From the NCBI RefSeq assembly GCF_014170335.1, contig NZ_LZZS01000005.1, positions 558,001 to 622,000 of the forward strand: 64,000 bases of DNA, given 5' to 3'. The first letter of the stretch is position 1. Every line of letters starts with the position of its first letter. The notes under the pieces were generated by a model. That model worked only from the letters and a program-made list of their open reading frames with translations, searched no databases and was not told the DNA's origin. The position numbers and the translations under genes are program-made. This document shows, one piece after another, positions 16,683 through 25,760 of the stretch. Source of the DNA: Achromobacter sp. UMC46. Lineage in GTDB: Bacteria > Pseudomonadota > Gammaproteobacteria > Burkholderiales > Burkholderiaceae_B.

Positions 16683-17552
16683 ATGACTGATACTTTCGGC
16701 AAGCCGTTGAGCATCCGCGGCGTGGGCAAGCGCTATGCCGGCACCGGCGACGGCGCGCAGGCGTTACAGGTCCTGCAGGACATCGATCTGGACGTGCCGG
16801 CGGGCCGCTTCGTCAGCATCGTGGGCGCCAGCGGCTGCGGCAAGTCCACCCTGCTGCGCCTGATCCTGGGACTGGACGACGACTACTCCGGCCAGATCCT
16901 GCTGGACGGGGTCCCCGTGCAGGGCGCGGGCCTGGACCGCGGCATCGTCTTCCAGGACCATCGGCTGTTTCCCTGGCTCGATGTCGAACGCAACATCGCA
17001 GTGGGCCTGCGCAACGCGCCATTGAGCCGCGCCGAAAAAAAGGAACTGGTGGCCGACCACATCGCGCTGGTCGGGCTGCAAGGGTTCGAGAAATCGTTCC
17101 CGCACCAGATCTCGGGCGGCATGGCGCAGCGCGTGGCGATCGCCCGTGGCCTGGTGAATCGGCCGCGCGTGCTGCTGCTGGACGAACCGCTGGGCGCGCT
17201 GGACGCCTTGACGCGGTCGCGCCTGCAGAATGAATTGCAGCGCATCTGGGAAAAAGAGCAGATCACCATGATCCTCGTCACCCACGATGTGGAAGAGGCC
17301 GTGTTCCTGGGTGACCGCGTGGTGGTGATGCAGCCGCGCCCGGGGCGCATCCGCCGCATCGTGGATATCGACCTGCCGCATCCGCGCAACCGCAGCGACC
17401 TGCGCTTCATCCGGCTGCGCGACGACGTGCTTGGAGATTTCCTCGACCCCGACGGCCGCATCGCCGACAACGAATCCCTGCCGCCTCCCGGCGCCCTGAC
17501 GGCCACGGTGGGCACGCTGCCCGCCCTGGATCGCCTGCGCATGGCGTGGTAA
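16683..17552 (+). CDS. ABC transporter ATP-binding protein, SsuB/TauB type
   Basis: A 289-residue nucleotide-binding subunit. Walker A is GASGCGKSTLL near 43-53, the Q-loop lies in VFQDHRLFPWL, the signature is ISGGMAQRVAIARGL, Walker B is RVLLLDEPLGALD, and the switch His is in LVTHDVEEA. The SsuB/TauB subfamily is indicated by FPWLDVERNIAVGL. It energises the two upstream permeases. The C-terminal extension beyond about 250 residues (ADNESLPPPGALTATVG) is longer than typical and of unknown role. Confidence 0.9.
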   Translation: MTDTFGKPLSIRGVGKRYAGTGDGAQALQVLQDIDLDVPAGRFVSIVGASGCGKSTLLRLILGLDDDYSGQILLDGVPVQGAGLDRGIVFQDHRLFPWLDVERNIAVGLRNAPLSRAEKKELVADHIALVGLQGFEKSFPHQISGGMAQRVAIARGLVNRPRVLLLDEPLGALDALTRSRLQNELQRIWEKEQITMILVTHDVEEAVFLGDRVVVMQPRPGRIRRIVDIDLPHPRNRSDLRFIRLRDDVLGDFLDPDGRIADNESLPPPGALTATVGTLPALDRLRMAW

Positions 17553-17583
17553 CCCCCCTTCCCCGTATCGACCAGGAAACACC

Positions 17584-18942
17584 ATGAGCACTCCTTCCCG
17601 CCAAATCAAGCTGGGCGCCTTTCTGATGCAGACCGGCCACCACATCGCCGGTTGGCGCCATCCGGAAGCCTTGGCCGACGCCGGCCAGAACTTCCGGCAC
17701 TACGCGGACCTGGCACGCAAGGCCGAGGCCGCGAAATTCGACGCGGTCTTCTTCGCCGACTCGGTCGGCGTGCGCAACGCGCACAGCCCGTCGCTGTCGC
17801 GCACAGCCCGCGCAGAGCATTTCGAACCGCTCACGCTCTTGTCCGCGCTGGCGGCCGTGACCGAACGCATCGGGCTGATCGCCACCGTATCCACCACCTA
17901 CAACGAGCCCTATCACGTCGCCCGCAAGTTCGCGTCGCTGGACCTGATCAGCGGCGGCCGCTCGGGCTGGAACCTGGTCACGTCCAGCGGCGAAGGCGAA
18001 GCGCAGAATTTCAATCTGGACACGCACGTCGCACACCCGCTGCGCTACCAGCGCGCCGAAGAATTCCACGACGTCGTGACCGGCCTGTGGGACACATGGG
18101 AAGACGACGCCTTCATCCGCGACAAGCAGACCGGTGAATTCTTCGACGCCGGCAAGCACCACGCGCTGAACCACAAAGGCAAGCACTTTTCAGTGCGCGG
18201 GCCCTTGAACGTGGGGCGCTCTCCGCAAGGCTGGCCGGTCGTGGTGCAGGCCGGGGCATCCGAAGCCGGCCGCGACCTGGCGGCGCGCACGGCCGAAGTG
18301 ATCTTCGTGGCGCACCAGACGTTCGGCGAGGCGCAGGAATTCTATGGCGACATCAAACAGCGCGCGGCACGGCATGGCCGGGACCCGGACGGCATCAAGA
18401 TCATGCCGGGCATCTTCCCCATCGTGGGACGCACGCAAGAAGAGGCCGACGAGAAATTCCAGACCCTGCAAGACCTGATCCATCCGGTCGTGGGCGTCTC
18501 GCTGCTGTCGAACATGGTCGGCGGCATCGACCTGTCCGCCTATCCCGTGGACGGGCCCTTGCCGCCGCTGCCGGAGACAAACGGCGGCAAGAGCCGCCAG
18601 CAACTGCTGGTCGACCTGGCGCAGCGCGAAAACCTGACCATCCGCGACCTCTACCTGCGGATCGCCGGCGCGCGCGGCCACCAGCAGGTCGTCGGCACGC
18701 CGAAAAGCATCGCCGACCAGCTGCAGCAGTGGTTCGAGGAAGGCGGCGCCGACGGCTTCAACATCATGTCGCCGTGGTTGCCCGGCGGCCTGGACGATTT
18801 CATCGAACAGGTCTTGCCCGAACTGCGCCGCCGCGGCCTGTTCCGTACCGAATACCAGGGCACGACATTGCGGGAACACCTGGGCCTGCAACGGCCCGCC
18901 AACCGCCACGCGCTGGCCCGGGATCAGGCCCGGGCGGCTTAG
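17584..18942 (+). CDS. LLM-class FMN-dependent monooxygenase (NtaA/SnaA/DszA-like)
   Basis: A 452-residue bacterial luciferase-like monooxygenase. The N-terminus (QIKLGAFLMQTGHHIAGWRHP) and the segments FDAVFFADSVG, FEPLTLLSALAAVTERIGL, SGGRSGWNLVTSSGEGEAQNF and VVVQAGASEAGRDLAARTAEV are diagnostic for the nitrilotriacetate/dibenzothiophene-sulfone monooxygenase subgroup. Such enzymes need FMNH2 from a separate reductase, which is not encoded here. As the last gene of the SsuABC-like cluster it probably cleaves a C-S or C-N bond of the imported substrate. Exact substrate unknown. Confidence 0.88.
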   Translation: MSTPSRQIKLGAFLMQTGHHIAGWRHPEALADAGQNFRHYADLARKAEAAKFDAVFFADSVGVRNAHSPSLSRTARAEHFEPLTLLSALAAVTERIGLIATVSTTYNEPYHVARKFASLDLISGGRSGWNLVTSSGEGEAQNFNLDTHVAHPLRYQRAEEFHDVVTGLWDTWEDDAFIRDKQTGEFFDAGKHHALNHKGKHFSVRGPLNVGRSPQGWPVVVQAGASEAGRDLAARTAEVIFVAHQTFGEAQEFYGDIKQRAARHGRDPDGIKIMPGIFPIVGRTQEEADEKFQTLQDLIHPVVGVSLLSNMVGGIDLSAYPVDGPLPPLPETNGGKSRQQLLVDLAQRENLTIRDLYLRIAGARGHQQVVGTPKSIADQLQQWFEEGGADGFNIMSPWLPGGLDDFIEQVLPELRRRGLFRTEYQGTTLREHLGLQRPANRHALARDQARAA

Positions 18943-18951
18943 GGCAGCCGC

Positions 18952-18999
18952 GGGGCGGGCAGCCTTATGCCGGCTTGACAAGGCCGCCCGCCCCCCAGA
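18952..18999. other. GC-rich hairpin between the monooxygenase gene and thiM
   Basis: GGGGCGGGC at about 18951-18960 pairs with GCCCGCCCC at about 18986-18995, with a further GCC/GGC pairing inside. It lies just after the monooxygenase stop and has no T-run. It does not match the TPP riboswitch consensus despite preceding thiM. Confidence 0.35.
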
Positions 19000-19032
19000 C
19001 CATACGCGGATCCCCTCTGAACCCGTATCCGC

Positions 19033-19854
19033 ATGGCTGACATCCCCACCGACAACGCTGCCCTGGCCCAAGCGTCGCAAGACCTGTACGCGGCCGTGCG
19101 CCGCGACGCGCCGCTCGTGCAGTGCCTGACCAATTTCGTGTCCATGAACCTCGCCGCCAACGTGCTGCTGGCGATGGGCGCATCGCCCGCCATGGTCCAT
19201 GCCGCTGAAGAAGCGCCGGAGTTCGCGCGCCTCTCGGGCGCGGTCGTGATCAATATCGGCACCCTGTCCGCGCCCTGGCTGGAAAGCATGCTGCTGACCG
19301 CCGACGCGGCCTGCCAGGCCGGCGTGCCGTGGGTGCTGGATCCGGTTGCCCACCACGCCACCGCCTTCCGGCGGGACGCCGTTGCCCGCCTGCTGGCCTT
19401 GCGGCCTGCCATCGTCCGCGGCAATGCGTCCGAGATCATCGCGCTGGCCGGCGGCCAAAGCGCCGGCAAGGGCGTGGATGCGCGCGACGCCGTGGCGCAG
19501 GCGGAGCAATCCGCGCAAACCATCGCCATCGCCCACCGGACAGTCGTGGCCGTTACCGGCGAAACCGACTACGTCACCGACGGCCGGCGCGCCGTGCGCG
19601 TGACGGGCGGATCCGCGCTGATGCCCTGCGTGACCGCCACGGGCTGCGCGCTGACCGCGCTGGTCGGCGCCTTCTCGGCGGTGTCCAGGAGCGACCCCTA
19701 CACCGCTGCCGTGGCCGCCCTGTCCTGCTTCGGCATCGCCGGCCTACGGGCCGGCGCCCTGGCAGACGGGCCGGGTTCCTTCGCATGGCGATTCCTGGAT
19801 GCGCTGGCGGCCTTGGAAACCGACTGCCTGACCCGGGAATCGCCGTTGCGCTGA
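19033..19854 (+). CDS. thiM: Hydroxyethylthiazole kinase
   Basis: A 273-residue kinase that phosphorylates 4-methyl-5-(2-hydroxyethyl)thiazole in thiamine salvage. Family motifs are VQCLTNFVSMNLAANVLLAM near 32-51, the conserved GASPAM, GVPWVLDPVAHHATAFR, RGNASEIIAL and the catalytic Cys in VTATGCALTALVGAF. Length is normal. No other thi gene (thiD, thiE) and no TPP riboswitch is seen beside it, so it is an orphan salvage gene. It ends 3 bp before the stop of the convergent siderophore receptor. The ribosome site is weak. Confidence 0.92.
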   Translation: MADIPTDNAALAQASQDLYAAVRRDAPLVQCLTNFVSMNLAANVLLAMGASPAMVHAAEEAPEFARLSGAVVINIGTLSAPWLESMLLTADAACQAGVPWVLDPVAHHATAFRRDAVARLLALRPAIVRGNASEIIALAGGQSAGKGVDARDAVAQAEQSAQTIAIAHRTVVAVTGETDYVTDGRRAVRVTGGSALMPCVTATGCALTALVGAFSAVSRSDPYTAAVAALSCFGIAGLRAGALADGPGSFAWRFLDALAALETDCLTRESPLR

Positions 19855-19857
19855 CGC

Positions 19858-21960
19858 CTACATCCGATACTGCAGGCTCAGCATCGCGTTGCGCGGCGCA
19901 CCCGGCATGTTCAGGTTCGGGCTACTGCCGTGGCCCGACACGATGTAGCCGGCGTCGAACAGGTTGTACACGTTCAACTGCACCGCATACGGCCCCTTGC
20001 GCCACCACGCGGCGGCGTCCGCCGTCACGTAGCCCGGCAAGGTGACCGTGTTGCCCGGGTTCGCGAAGCGCGCGCCTACCAGGTTCAGGCCGGCGCCCGC
20101 GCCAAAGCCCTCGCCCAGATCCTTGGTCACCCACAGGTTGGCGGCGTGGCGGGGCGTCAACGTCGCGCGCTTGCCTTCCACGTCCTGCCCCGCATCGCGG
20201 GCGACCGACTTGGTCACGCGCGCATCCAGATAGGCGTAGCCCAGCATGGCGCGCCAGCCATTGGACAGGTCACCCGACAGCGTCCATTCCGCGCCGTCGG
20301 TCCGCTGCGTGCCCACCGGCACCAGCGTGTTGGTGACGGGGTTGGCCACCTTGATGTCGGTGCGTTCCAGGCGGAAGACGGACACGGTCGTCGACAGCTT
20401 GCCGTCCAGGAAGTCGTACTTGGCGCCGACTTCATAGTTGGTCGTCTTCTCGGGCGCCAGTTCCGCGTTGTTGGCCGCCAGCGAGAACGCTTCGCCGGAA
20501 GGCTGGTACGACTGGCTCCACGACACGTAGTACGACTGCACCGTATCGGGCTGGAACACCAGCCCCAGGCGCGGGCTCCAATTGGAATCCGTGCGGGCCA
20601 GGTCCGTGCCGTTGCGGCGGTCTTCGGTCTTCTGCTCGAAGCGGTCGTGTCGCACGCCGCCCAGCACCTTCCAGTGATCGCCCAGCGACACCATGTCCTG
20701 CACGTACAGGCCCAGCGTGTTGAAGCGGCCCAGGTTGTTCGTGCCGGGATTGCCGGGAACCTGCAGCGGCAGGGTCGGCAGCACCGGGTTGAACAGGTTG
20801 ACGGTGGCCACGGCGTTGGCCGAATAGTTCACCAGGTCCTTGTTCTGCTGGCCCACTTCCACCCCGTACAGGATATCGTGGCGCACGGAGCCCCACTGCG
20901 CGCGCTGCATCAGCTCGGTCTGGTTGGTCCAGCCATGTTCGTCGCGCAGCACATTGGACCGGTTCAGCGTCACCGTTTGCGCGGCTTCGTTCACGACGCC
21001 GGGCAACGTGTTGTTGCGGTTCAGCGTGTAGTGGTAGTAGCGCGTGGCGTTGCGCAGCGACCAGTTTTCATTGAACCGGTGGTTCAGCGTGCCGGCGTAG
21101 GACTGGACGCGCGCCTGCGAGTAATCCACGTCGCGCGCATTCTCGGCGCCGTAGTACGTGGACGGGTCCACGTTCACGGGCCGGCCCTGATAGGCGGGAA
21201 TGCCGAAGTCCGTGATGCGGCGGTCTTCCAGGAATTCGGTCTGGATCAGGAAGGTCGTGTCTTCGCCCAGGCGCAGCTGCGCCGACGGCGCGATGGCCTT
21301 GCGGTCCAGGAATTGCTTGTCGCGATAGCTGTCGCCCTTCTCGACCGCGCCGGTCAGGCGCCAGGCCATGCTGCCGCTTTCATTCGCGCGGCCCAGGTCC
21401 AGGTCCAGCCGGCGGTCGTTCCACCCGCCGTAGCTCAGGCCCACTTGCGAAATGTCCTCGCCCGGCTTCTTGGTGATGCGGTTGATCAAGCCCCCGGACG
21501 AACCCCGGCCGTACAGCACCGCCGCCGGCCCCTTGATGACGTCGATGCGCTCGACGTTGGACAGATCGCGGAAGTACAGCGCGTCGTCGCGGAAGCCGTC
21601 GACGAACTGGTCGGCGATGGCCGTGAAGCCGCGGATCGACACCTGGTCGCGCTGGCCGTCGCCGGTTGAAAAGCTGACGCCCGGCACGTTCTTCAACGCA
21701 TCCTGCATCGAACTCGCGTGCTGGTCGCGCAGGACTTCGGCGGGCACTACGTTCACCGTCTGCGGAATGTCGCGCAGCGGCGCGTCGATCTTGGTGGCGC
21801 TGGTGGAATCGGGCGGGTTGTAGCTTTTTTGCGCATCGTCGCTGCCGACGACGCTGACGGCCGGCAACGTCGGCGTATTGGATTGGCCGTGGGCGGGGGC
21901 CGGGCTGGCAAGCGGCGCCAGGGCAAGCAGTGCTGCGGAGAGGGATCTAGGGGCGTGCAT
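19858..21960 (-). CDS. TonB-dependent siderophore receptor (Fiu/FcuA-like)
   Basis: A 700-residue outer-membrane receptor. A signal peptide (LSAALLALAPLASPAPAHGQ) precedes the plug domain with DIPQTVNVVPAEVLRDQHAS and DVIKGPAAVLYGRGSSGGLI; the beta-barrel ends in aromatic-terminated strands (LSLQYRM). The sequence resembles catecholate or hydroxamate receptors of the Fiu/FcuA group without the N-terminal signalling domain. The ATG at 21960 is preferred over a TTG at 22020, because the TTG would sit inside the Fur-like box at 22016-22034. No iron transporter adjoins it; it probably shares TonB and other uptake genes. Confidence 0.9.
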   Translation of the reverse strand: MHAPRSLSAALLALAPLASPAPAHGQSNTPTLPAVSVVGSDDAQKSYNPPDSTSATKIDAPLRDIPQTVNVVPAEVLRDQHASSMQDALKNVPGVSFSTGDGQRDQVSIRGFTAIADQFVDGFRDDALYFRDLSNVERIDVIKGPAAVLYGRGSSGGLINRITKKPGEDISQVGLSYGGWNDRRLDLDLGRANESGSMAWRLTGAVEKGDSYRDKQFLDRKAIAPSAQLRLGEDTTFLIQTEFLEDRRITDFGIPAYQGRPVNVDPSTYYGAENARDVDYSQARVQSYAGTLNHRFNENWSLRNATRYYHYTLNRNNTLPGVVNEAAQTVTLNRSNVLRDEHGWTNQTELMQRAQWGSVRHDILYGVEVGQQNKDLVNYSANAVATVNLFNPVLPTLPLQVPGNPGTNNLGRFNTLGLYVQDMVSLGDHWKVLGGVRHDRFEQKTEDRRNGTDLARTDSNWSPRLGLVFQPDTVQSYYVSWSQSYQPSGEAFSLAANNAELAPEKTTNYEVGAKYDFLDGKLSTTVSVFRLERTDIKVANPVTNTLVPVGTQRTDGAEWTLSGDLSNGWRAMLGYAYLDARVTKSVARDAGQDVEGKRATLTPRHAANLWVTKDLGEGFGAGAGLNLVGARFANPGNTVTLPGYVTADAAAWWRKGPYAVQLNVYNLFDAGYIVSGHGSSPNLNMPGAPRNAMLSLQYRM

Positions 21961-22015
21961 GGCCGTGGCAGGTCTTTCTGAAGTCGTTTGAAATGGAACG
22001 AACCGCCATTCTCTT

Positions 22016-22034
22016 GACAATGAGAATCACTCGC
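22016..22034 (-). promoter_or_regulatory. Fur box upstream of the siderophore receptor
   Basis: GACAATGAGAATCACTCGC matches 14 of 19 positions of the Fur consensus GATAATGATAATCATTATC. It sits 55 bp before the receptor ATG in an AT-rich patch, expected for iron-repressed transcription. Confidence 0.75.
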
Positions 22035-22217
22035 AATTTATTTATCATTCCGTTGTGTGGCGGCCACGATAAATGAGACACGCATCCCATTCAGTTTTTC
22101 GTCAGCATCCCCGTGCCACCCGTGCGCGAACCCGGCGCCGCCCGCCCCGTGCCCATGTCACCACCAGGTCACACGCTGTCCCCAAAATTGATTCCCTTCA
22201 AACCCGGAGGAAAGACG

Positions 22218-24338
22218 GTGAAGCCACACGTACGAAAACTCTTTGCGGTGTCCGCCAGCCTGGCGCTGGCGGCAGGCCTTGCCGGCTGCGGCGGCGATGA
22301 CGACGACGATGACGCCGGCACGGTCACGCCCCCGCCCGAAGTCAGCGTGCCGCAAGGCGCCGCGCTGGACGTGGCCATTCTTGCCACCACCGACCTGCAC
22401 GCCAATGTGCTGGGCTACGACTACTACAAGCTGGCCGAAGACAAGAGCTACGGCGTGGACCGGACCGCCACGCTGATCGCCAACGCCCGCAAGCAGTACG
22501 CCAACACGCTGCTGTTCGACAACGGCGACACCATCCAGGGCACCGCCCTGTCCGACTACCAGGCGCTGGTGTCGCCCGTGCAGTGCTCGGACATGATCGC
22601 GATCTACAAGCAGATGAAGCTGCTGGCCTATGACGCAGGCACGATGGGCAACCACGAATTCAACTATGGCCTGCCCTTCCTGTCGCAGATCACGAACGTG
22701 GACTTCGGTCTGGCCGGCATCGGCAAGGGCACGGCAGAGACCAATCCGGCAGGCGCCAAGGACTGCGCCGCACCGGGCTTCCCCTTCGTCTCGGCCAACG
22801 TGGTGTCGGCCGCCAGCAAGCAGCCCATCTTCAAGCCCTGGGTGCTGCTGGAGAAGACCTTCAAGGCCACGGACGCCAGCGGCAAGACGATCGAGGTGCC
22901 GCTGAAAGTGGGTGTCATCGGCTTTGCGCCCCCGCCCATCCTGCAATGGGACAAGGCCAACCTGGAAGGCCACGTCGAAGTCACCGGCTGGAAAGAGACC
23001 GCGCAGCGCTTCGTGCCCGACATGAAGGCCGCCGGCGCCGACCTGATCGTGGCGCTGGCGCACGGCGGCATCGACATGAAGACCGCCTACAGCCCGTCGA
23101 TGGAGAACGGCGCGGGCTACCTGAGCCAGGTGCCGGGCATCGACGCGCTGATCACCGGCCACCAGCACCTGCTGTTCCCCGACACCAGCGCCACATCCCA
23201 GTTCCGGGGCCAGCCCGGCATCGACCTGGAGAAAGGCCTGATCAATGGCGTGCCGGCGGTGCAGGCCGGCCAATGGGGCAACAATCTGGGCCAGATCACG
23301 TTGAAGCTCTCGTATGACAAGGGCTGGAAGGTGCTGAAGGACGCGACCACCGTCCAGCGCCTCTCCACCCGCCTGACCGCGCAAAGCGGCGCCACGCCTG
23401 CGACGTATGTGGCCTCGGACTCCGCCGTGCAGCAACTGGTGCAGGTCGAGCACGCCGCCACGATCGCCTACGTGAAAACGCCGATCGGGCAAAGCCAGTT
23501 CGACATGGCCACCTACTACGCGCTGACGGGCGACGTGTCGGCCCTGCAGATCGTGAACATGGCGCAGATCGACTACCTGACGGACTACATCGCCAAGAAC
23601 AGCCCGTCCTACGGCAACCTGCCCATCCTGTCGGCCGCCGCGCCGTTCAAGGGCGGCCGCAACGGTCCGGGCGACTTCACCTTCGTCAAGCAGGGCAATG
23701 TGGCGATCAACAACGCCGCCGACCTCTATCTGTACCCCAACACGCTGCAAGTCGTGCGGGTCACGGGCGACATCGTGCGCCAGTGGCTGGAGAAGACGGC
23801 CGAACAGTTCAAGCAGATCGACCCCGCCCTGGTCGCCCCGCAAGACCTGGTCGACACCAGCTTCCCCACGTTCAACTTCGACGTGCTGTACGCCGCGGGC
23901 AACGCGCTGAAGTACCAGATCGACGTCAGCCAGCCCAAAGGCTCGCGCATTTCGGGGCTGACCTATCAGGGCACGCCGCTGGACCCGGCCGCGCAGTTCC
24001 TCGTCGTCACCAACAACTACCGCGCCAGCGGCGGTGGCGACTTCCCGGGCCTGGCGGGCGGCAAGGGCGACATCGTGCTGCAAGCGCCGGATGCCAGCCG
24101 CGATGTGCTGATCAGCTACATCAAGAAGAACCCCACGCTGGACCTGGCCACCTTCGGTCTGGACCGCAGCTGGCGCTTCAAGCCGCTGGGCGCGCTGGCC
24201 GGCCCCGTCGTGTTCTGGTCGGTGCCCGGCACGCTGGCGATGGCCACGGCGCACGGCGTCACCAACGTCTCGGTGCATGACGCCACCCCGGACGCCACGA
24301 CGCAGTTGTCGCGCTACGCGGTGGATCTCACCCAGTAA
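22218..24338 (+). CDS. Lipoprotein 5'-nucleotidase / 2',3'-cyclic-nucleotide phosphodiesterase (CpdB-like)
   Basis: A 706-residue metallophosphoesterase with a 5'-nucleotidase C-terminal domain, probably anchored in the outer membrane. The GTG start at 22218 has GGAGG at 22206-22210. A lipobox LAGC follows near residue 26, then a poly-Asp stretch. Metal motifs are LATTDLHANVLGYDYYK, DNGDTIQG, MGNHEFNYG, LAHGGID and GHQHL. Resembles bifunctional 2',3'-cyclic-nucleotide 2'-phosphodiesterase/3'-nucleotidase enzymes that salvage phosphate and nucleosides from nucleotides. An earlier in-frame start is rejected for lacking a ribosome site and signal sequence. Confidence 0.88.
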   Translation: MKPHVRKLFAVSASLALAAGLAGCGGDDDDDDAGTVTPPPEVSVPQGAALDVAILATTDLHANVLGYDYYKLAEDKSYGVDRTATLIANARKQYANTLLFDNGDTIQGTALSDYQALVSPVQCSDMIAIYKQMKLLAYDAGTMGNHEFNYGLPFLSQITNVDFGLAGIGKGTAETNPAGAKDCAAPGFPFVSANVVSAASKQPIFKPWVLLEKTFKATDASGKTIEVPLKVGVIGFAPPPILQWDKANLEGHVEVTGWKETAQRFVPDMKAAGADLIVALAHGGIDMKTAYSPSMENGAGYLSQVPGIDALITGHQHLLFPDTSATSQFRGQPGIDLEKGLINGVPAVQAGQWGNNLGQITLKLSYDKGWKVLKDATTVQRLSTRLTAQSGATPATYVASDSAVQQLVQVEHAATIAYVKTPIGQSQFDMATYYALTGDVSALQIVNMAQIDYLTDYIAKNSPSYGNLPILSAAAPFKGGRNGPGDFTFVKQGNVAINNAADLYLYPNTLQVVRVTGDIVRQWLEKTAEQFKQIDPALVAPQDLVDTSFPTFNFDVLYAAGNALKYQIDVSQPKGSRISGLTYQGTPLDPAAQFLVVTNNYRASGGGDFPGLAGGKGDIVLQAPDASRDVLISYIKKNPTLDLATFGLDRSWRFKPLGALAGPVVFWSVPGTLAMATAHGVTNVSVHDATPDATTQLSRYAVDLTQ

Positions 24339-24349
24339 GCGCGCGGGTC

Positions 24350-24372
24350 GGCCCCAAGGCAACCTTGGGGCC
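24350..24372 (+). terminator. Hairpin after the nucleotidase gene
   Basis: Perfect 10-bp stem GGCCCCAAGG (24350-24359) and CCTTGGGGCC (24363-24372) with a CAA loop, 11 bp after the stop codon. No T-run follows, so termination efficiency is uncertain. Confidence 0.5.
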
Positions 24373-24418
24373 GGCCGCCTGCACCGCCATCCGCGCTGCG
24401 GCTTCTGCGGCGTAGACA

Positions 24419-24467
24419 TTCAAATGACAGCTCAGTGTGCTTACAATACCGCTGTTGCGACGCAACA
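24419..24467 (+). promoter_or_regulatory. Promoter and palindromic operator upstream of the MFS exporter
   Basis: -35 TTCAAA (24419-24424), a 17-bp spacer and -10 TACAAT (24442-24447), followed by a perfect palindrome TGTTGCGACGCAACA at 24453-24467, 27 bp before the ATG. The position just after -10 suits a repressor site; no regulator gene adjoins. Confidence 0.55.
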
Positions 24468-24493
24468 ATTCAGCGAATCCCCCTTGTAATCAC

Positions 24494-25714
24494 ATGTCCC
24501 ACCCTGCTTCCACGCAGCACCGGCCCGCGCTGGTGCTGCTTGCCCTTGCTGTCGGCAGCTTCGCCATCGGAACCACCGAGTTCGCCACGATGAGCCTGCT
24601 GCCCTACTTCTCCCAATCGCTGGGCATCGACGCGCCCACTGCCGGCCACGTCATCAGCGCCTATGCGCTGGGCGTGGTGGTCGGCGCCCCTATCCTGGCC
24701 GTGCTTGGCGCCAGGATGCCGCGCCGCCGGCTGCTGATCGCCCTGATGGGCCTTTTCGCCATCGGCAACGGCTTGAGCGCCATCGCGCCCGACTACCACT
24801 GGATGCTGTTTTTCCGCTTCCTGAGCGGGTTGCCCCATGGCGCGTACTTCGGCATCGCGTCGCTGGTGGCCAGTTCGCTCGTGCCCGCCAACCGGCGCAC
24901 CGTCGCCGTGGGACGCGTGTTCCTGGGCCTGACGGTCGCCACCATCGTGGGCGTGCCGATGGCCAACTGGCTGGGCCAGGTGATCGGCTGGCGCTGGAGC
25001 TTCGGCCTGGTGTCCCTGCTGGCGGTGCTGACGATGATCAGCGTGGCGGTCTACGCGCCCGACACCCCGGCCGACCATAAGGCCAGCCCGCTGCGCGAAC
25101 TGAGCGCGCTGGGCCGCGGCCAGGTCTGGATCACGCTGGCGATCGGCGCGGTCGGCTTCGGCGGCCTGTTCTCGGTCTACACCTATCTGGCCGACACGCT
25201 GACGGCCGTCACGCAAGTGGCGCCCACGACGGTGCCGTTCGTGCTCAGCGCGTTCGGCGTCGGCCTGACCGTCGGCAACATGGTGGTGCCGGTCTTCGCC
25301 GACCGCGCCGTCATGCGCACCGCCGGCTTGCTGCTGCTGTGGTCCGCCGTCGTGCTCGCGCTGTTCCCGCTGATGGCGCACAACGTCTGGCTGATCACCT
25401 TGAACGTGTTCCTGGTAGGCGTGGGCGGTGCGCTGGGCACGGTGCTGCAGACGCGCCTGATGGACGTCGCGGGCGATGCCCAAGGCCTGGCCGCGGCGTT
25501 AAACCACTCGGCCTTCAATACCGCCAACGCGCTGGGCCCGTTCCTGGGCGGTTTGGCGATTGCCGCGGGCCTGGGCTGGACCTCCACCGGCTGGGTCGGC
25601 AGCCTGCTCGCCATCGGCAGCATGCCCTTGTGGCTGTGGGCCGTCATGCTGGAACGCCGCCACCGCGCGGCGCGCCAGGCCGGCTTGAACACCAGCGCCG
25701 AACCTGCGCGCTGA
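24494..25714 (+). CDS. MFS transporter, DHA1 family (AraJ/NepI/YdhP-like)
   Basis: A 406-residue twelve-helix proton antiporter. The N-terminal TTEFATMSLLPYFSQSLGI and the motif A-like GARMPRRRLL are typical of the DHA1 drug/sugar/nucleoside exporters such as AraJ, NepI and YdhP. The C-terminal FLGGLAIAAGLGWTSTGWVG fits the same group. ATG at 24494 is chosen; the upstream extension is low-complexity. Transport substrate cannot be told from sequence; adjacency to a nucleotidase gives a weak hint of purine or nucleoside efflux. Confidence 0.85.
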   Translation: MSHPASTQHRPALVLLALAVGSFAIGTTEFATMSLLPYFSQSLGIDAPTAGHVISAYALGVVVGAPILAVLGARMPRRRLLIALMGLFAIGNGLSAIAPDYHWMLFFRFLSGLPHGAYFGIASLVASSLVPANRRTVAVGRVFLGLTVATIVGVPMANWLGQVIGWRWSFGLVSLLAVLTMISVAVYAPDTPADHKASPLRELSALGRGQVWITLAIGAVGFGGLFSVYTYLADTLTAVTQVAPTTVPFVLSAFGVGLTVGNMVVPVFADRAVMRTAGLLLLWSAVVLALFPLMAHNVWLITLNVFLVGVGGALGTVLQTRLMDVAGDAQGLAAALNHSAFNTANALGPFLGGLAIAAGLGWTSTGWVGSLLAIGSMPLWLWAVMLERRHRAARQAGLNTSAEPAR

Positions 25715-25760
25715 AGTATCCGAAGGCGGGCGGCGGCGATGCGTCGAACGCCGCCCGCCC

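Noticed and set aside
18943..19032. Possible TPP riboswitch ahead of thiM
   Set aside because: Only a GC-rich hairpin is present; the conserved CUGAGA and GAACCUGAUC elements are not found together.
19930..21669. Long plus-strand open frame within the siderophore receptor
   Set aside because: No recognisable domain; antisense to a well-supported TonB receptor.
22158..24419. A 753-codon minus-strand open frame opposite the nucleotidase gene
   Set aside because: Composition typical of high-GC antisense; the plus strand carries all metallophosphoesterase motifs, a lipobox and a ribosome site.
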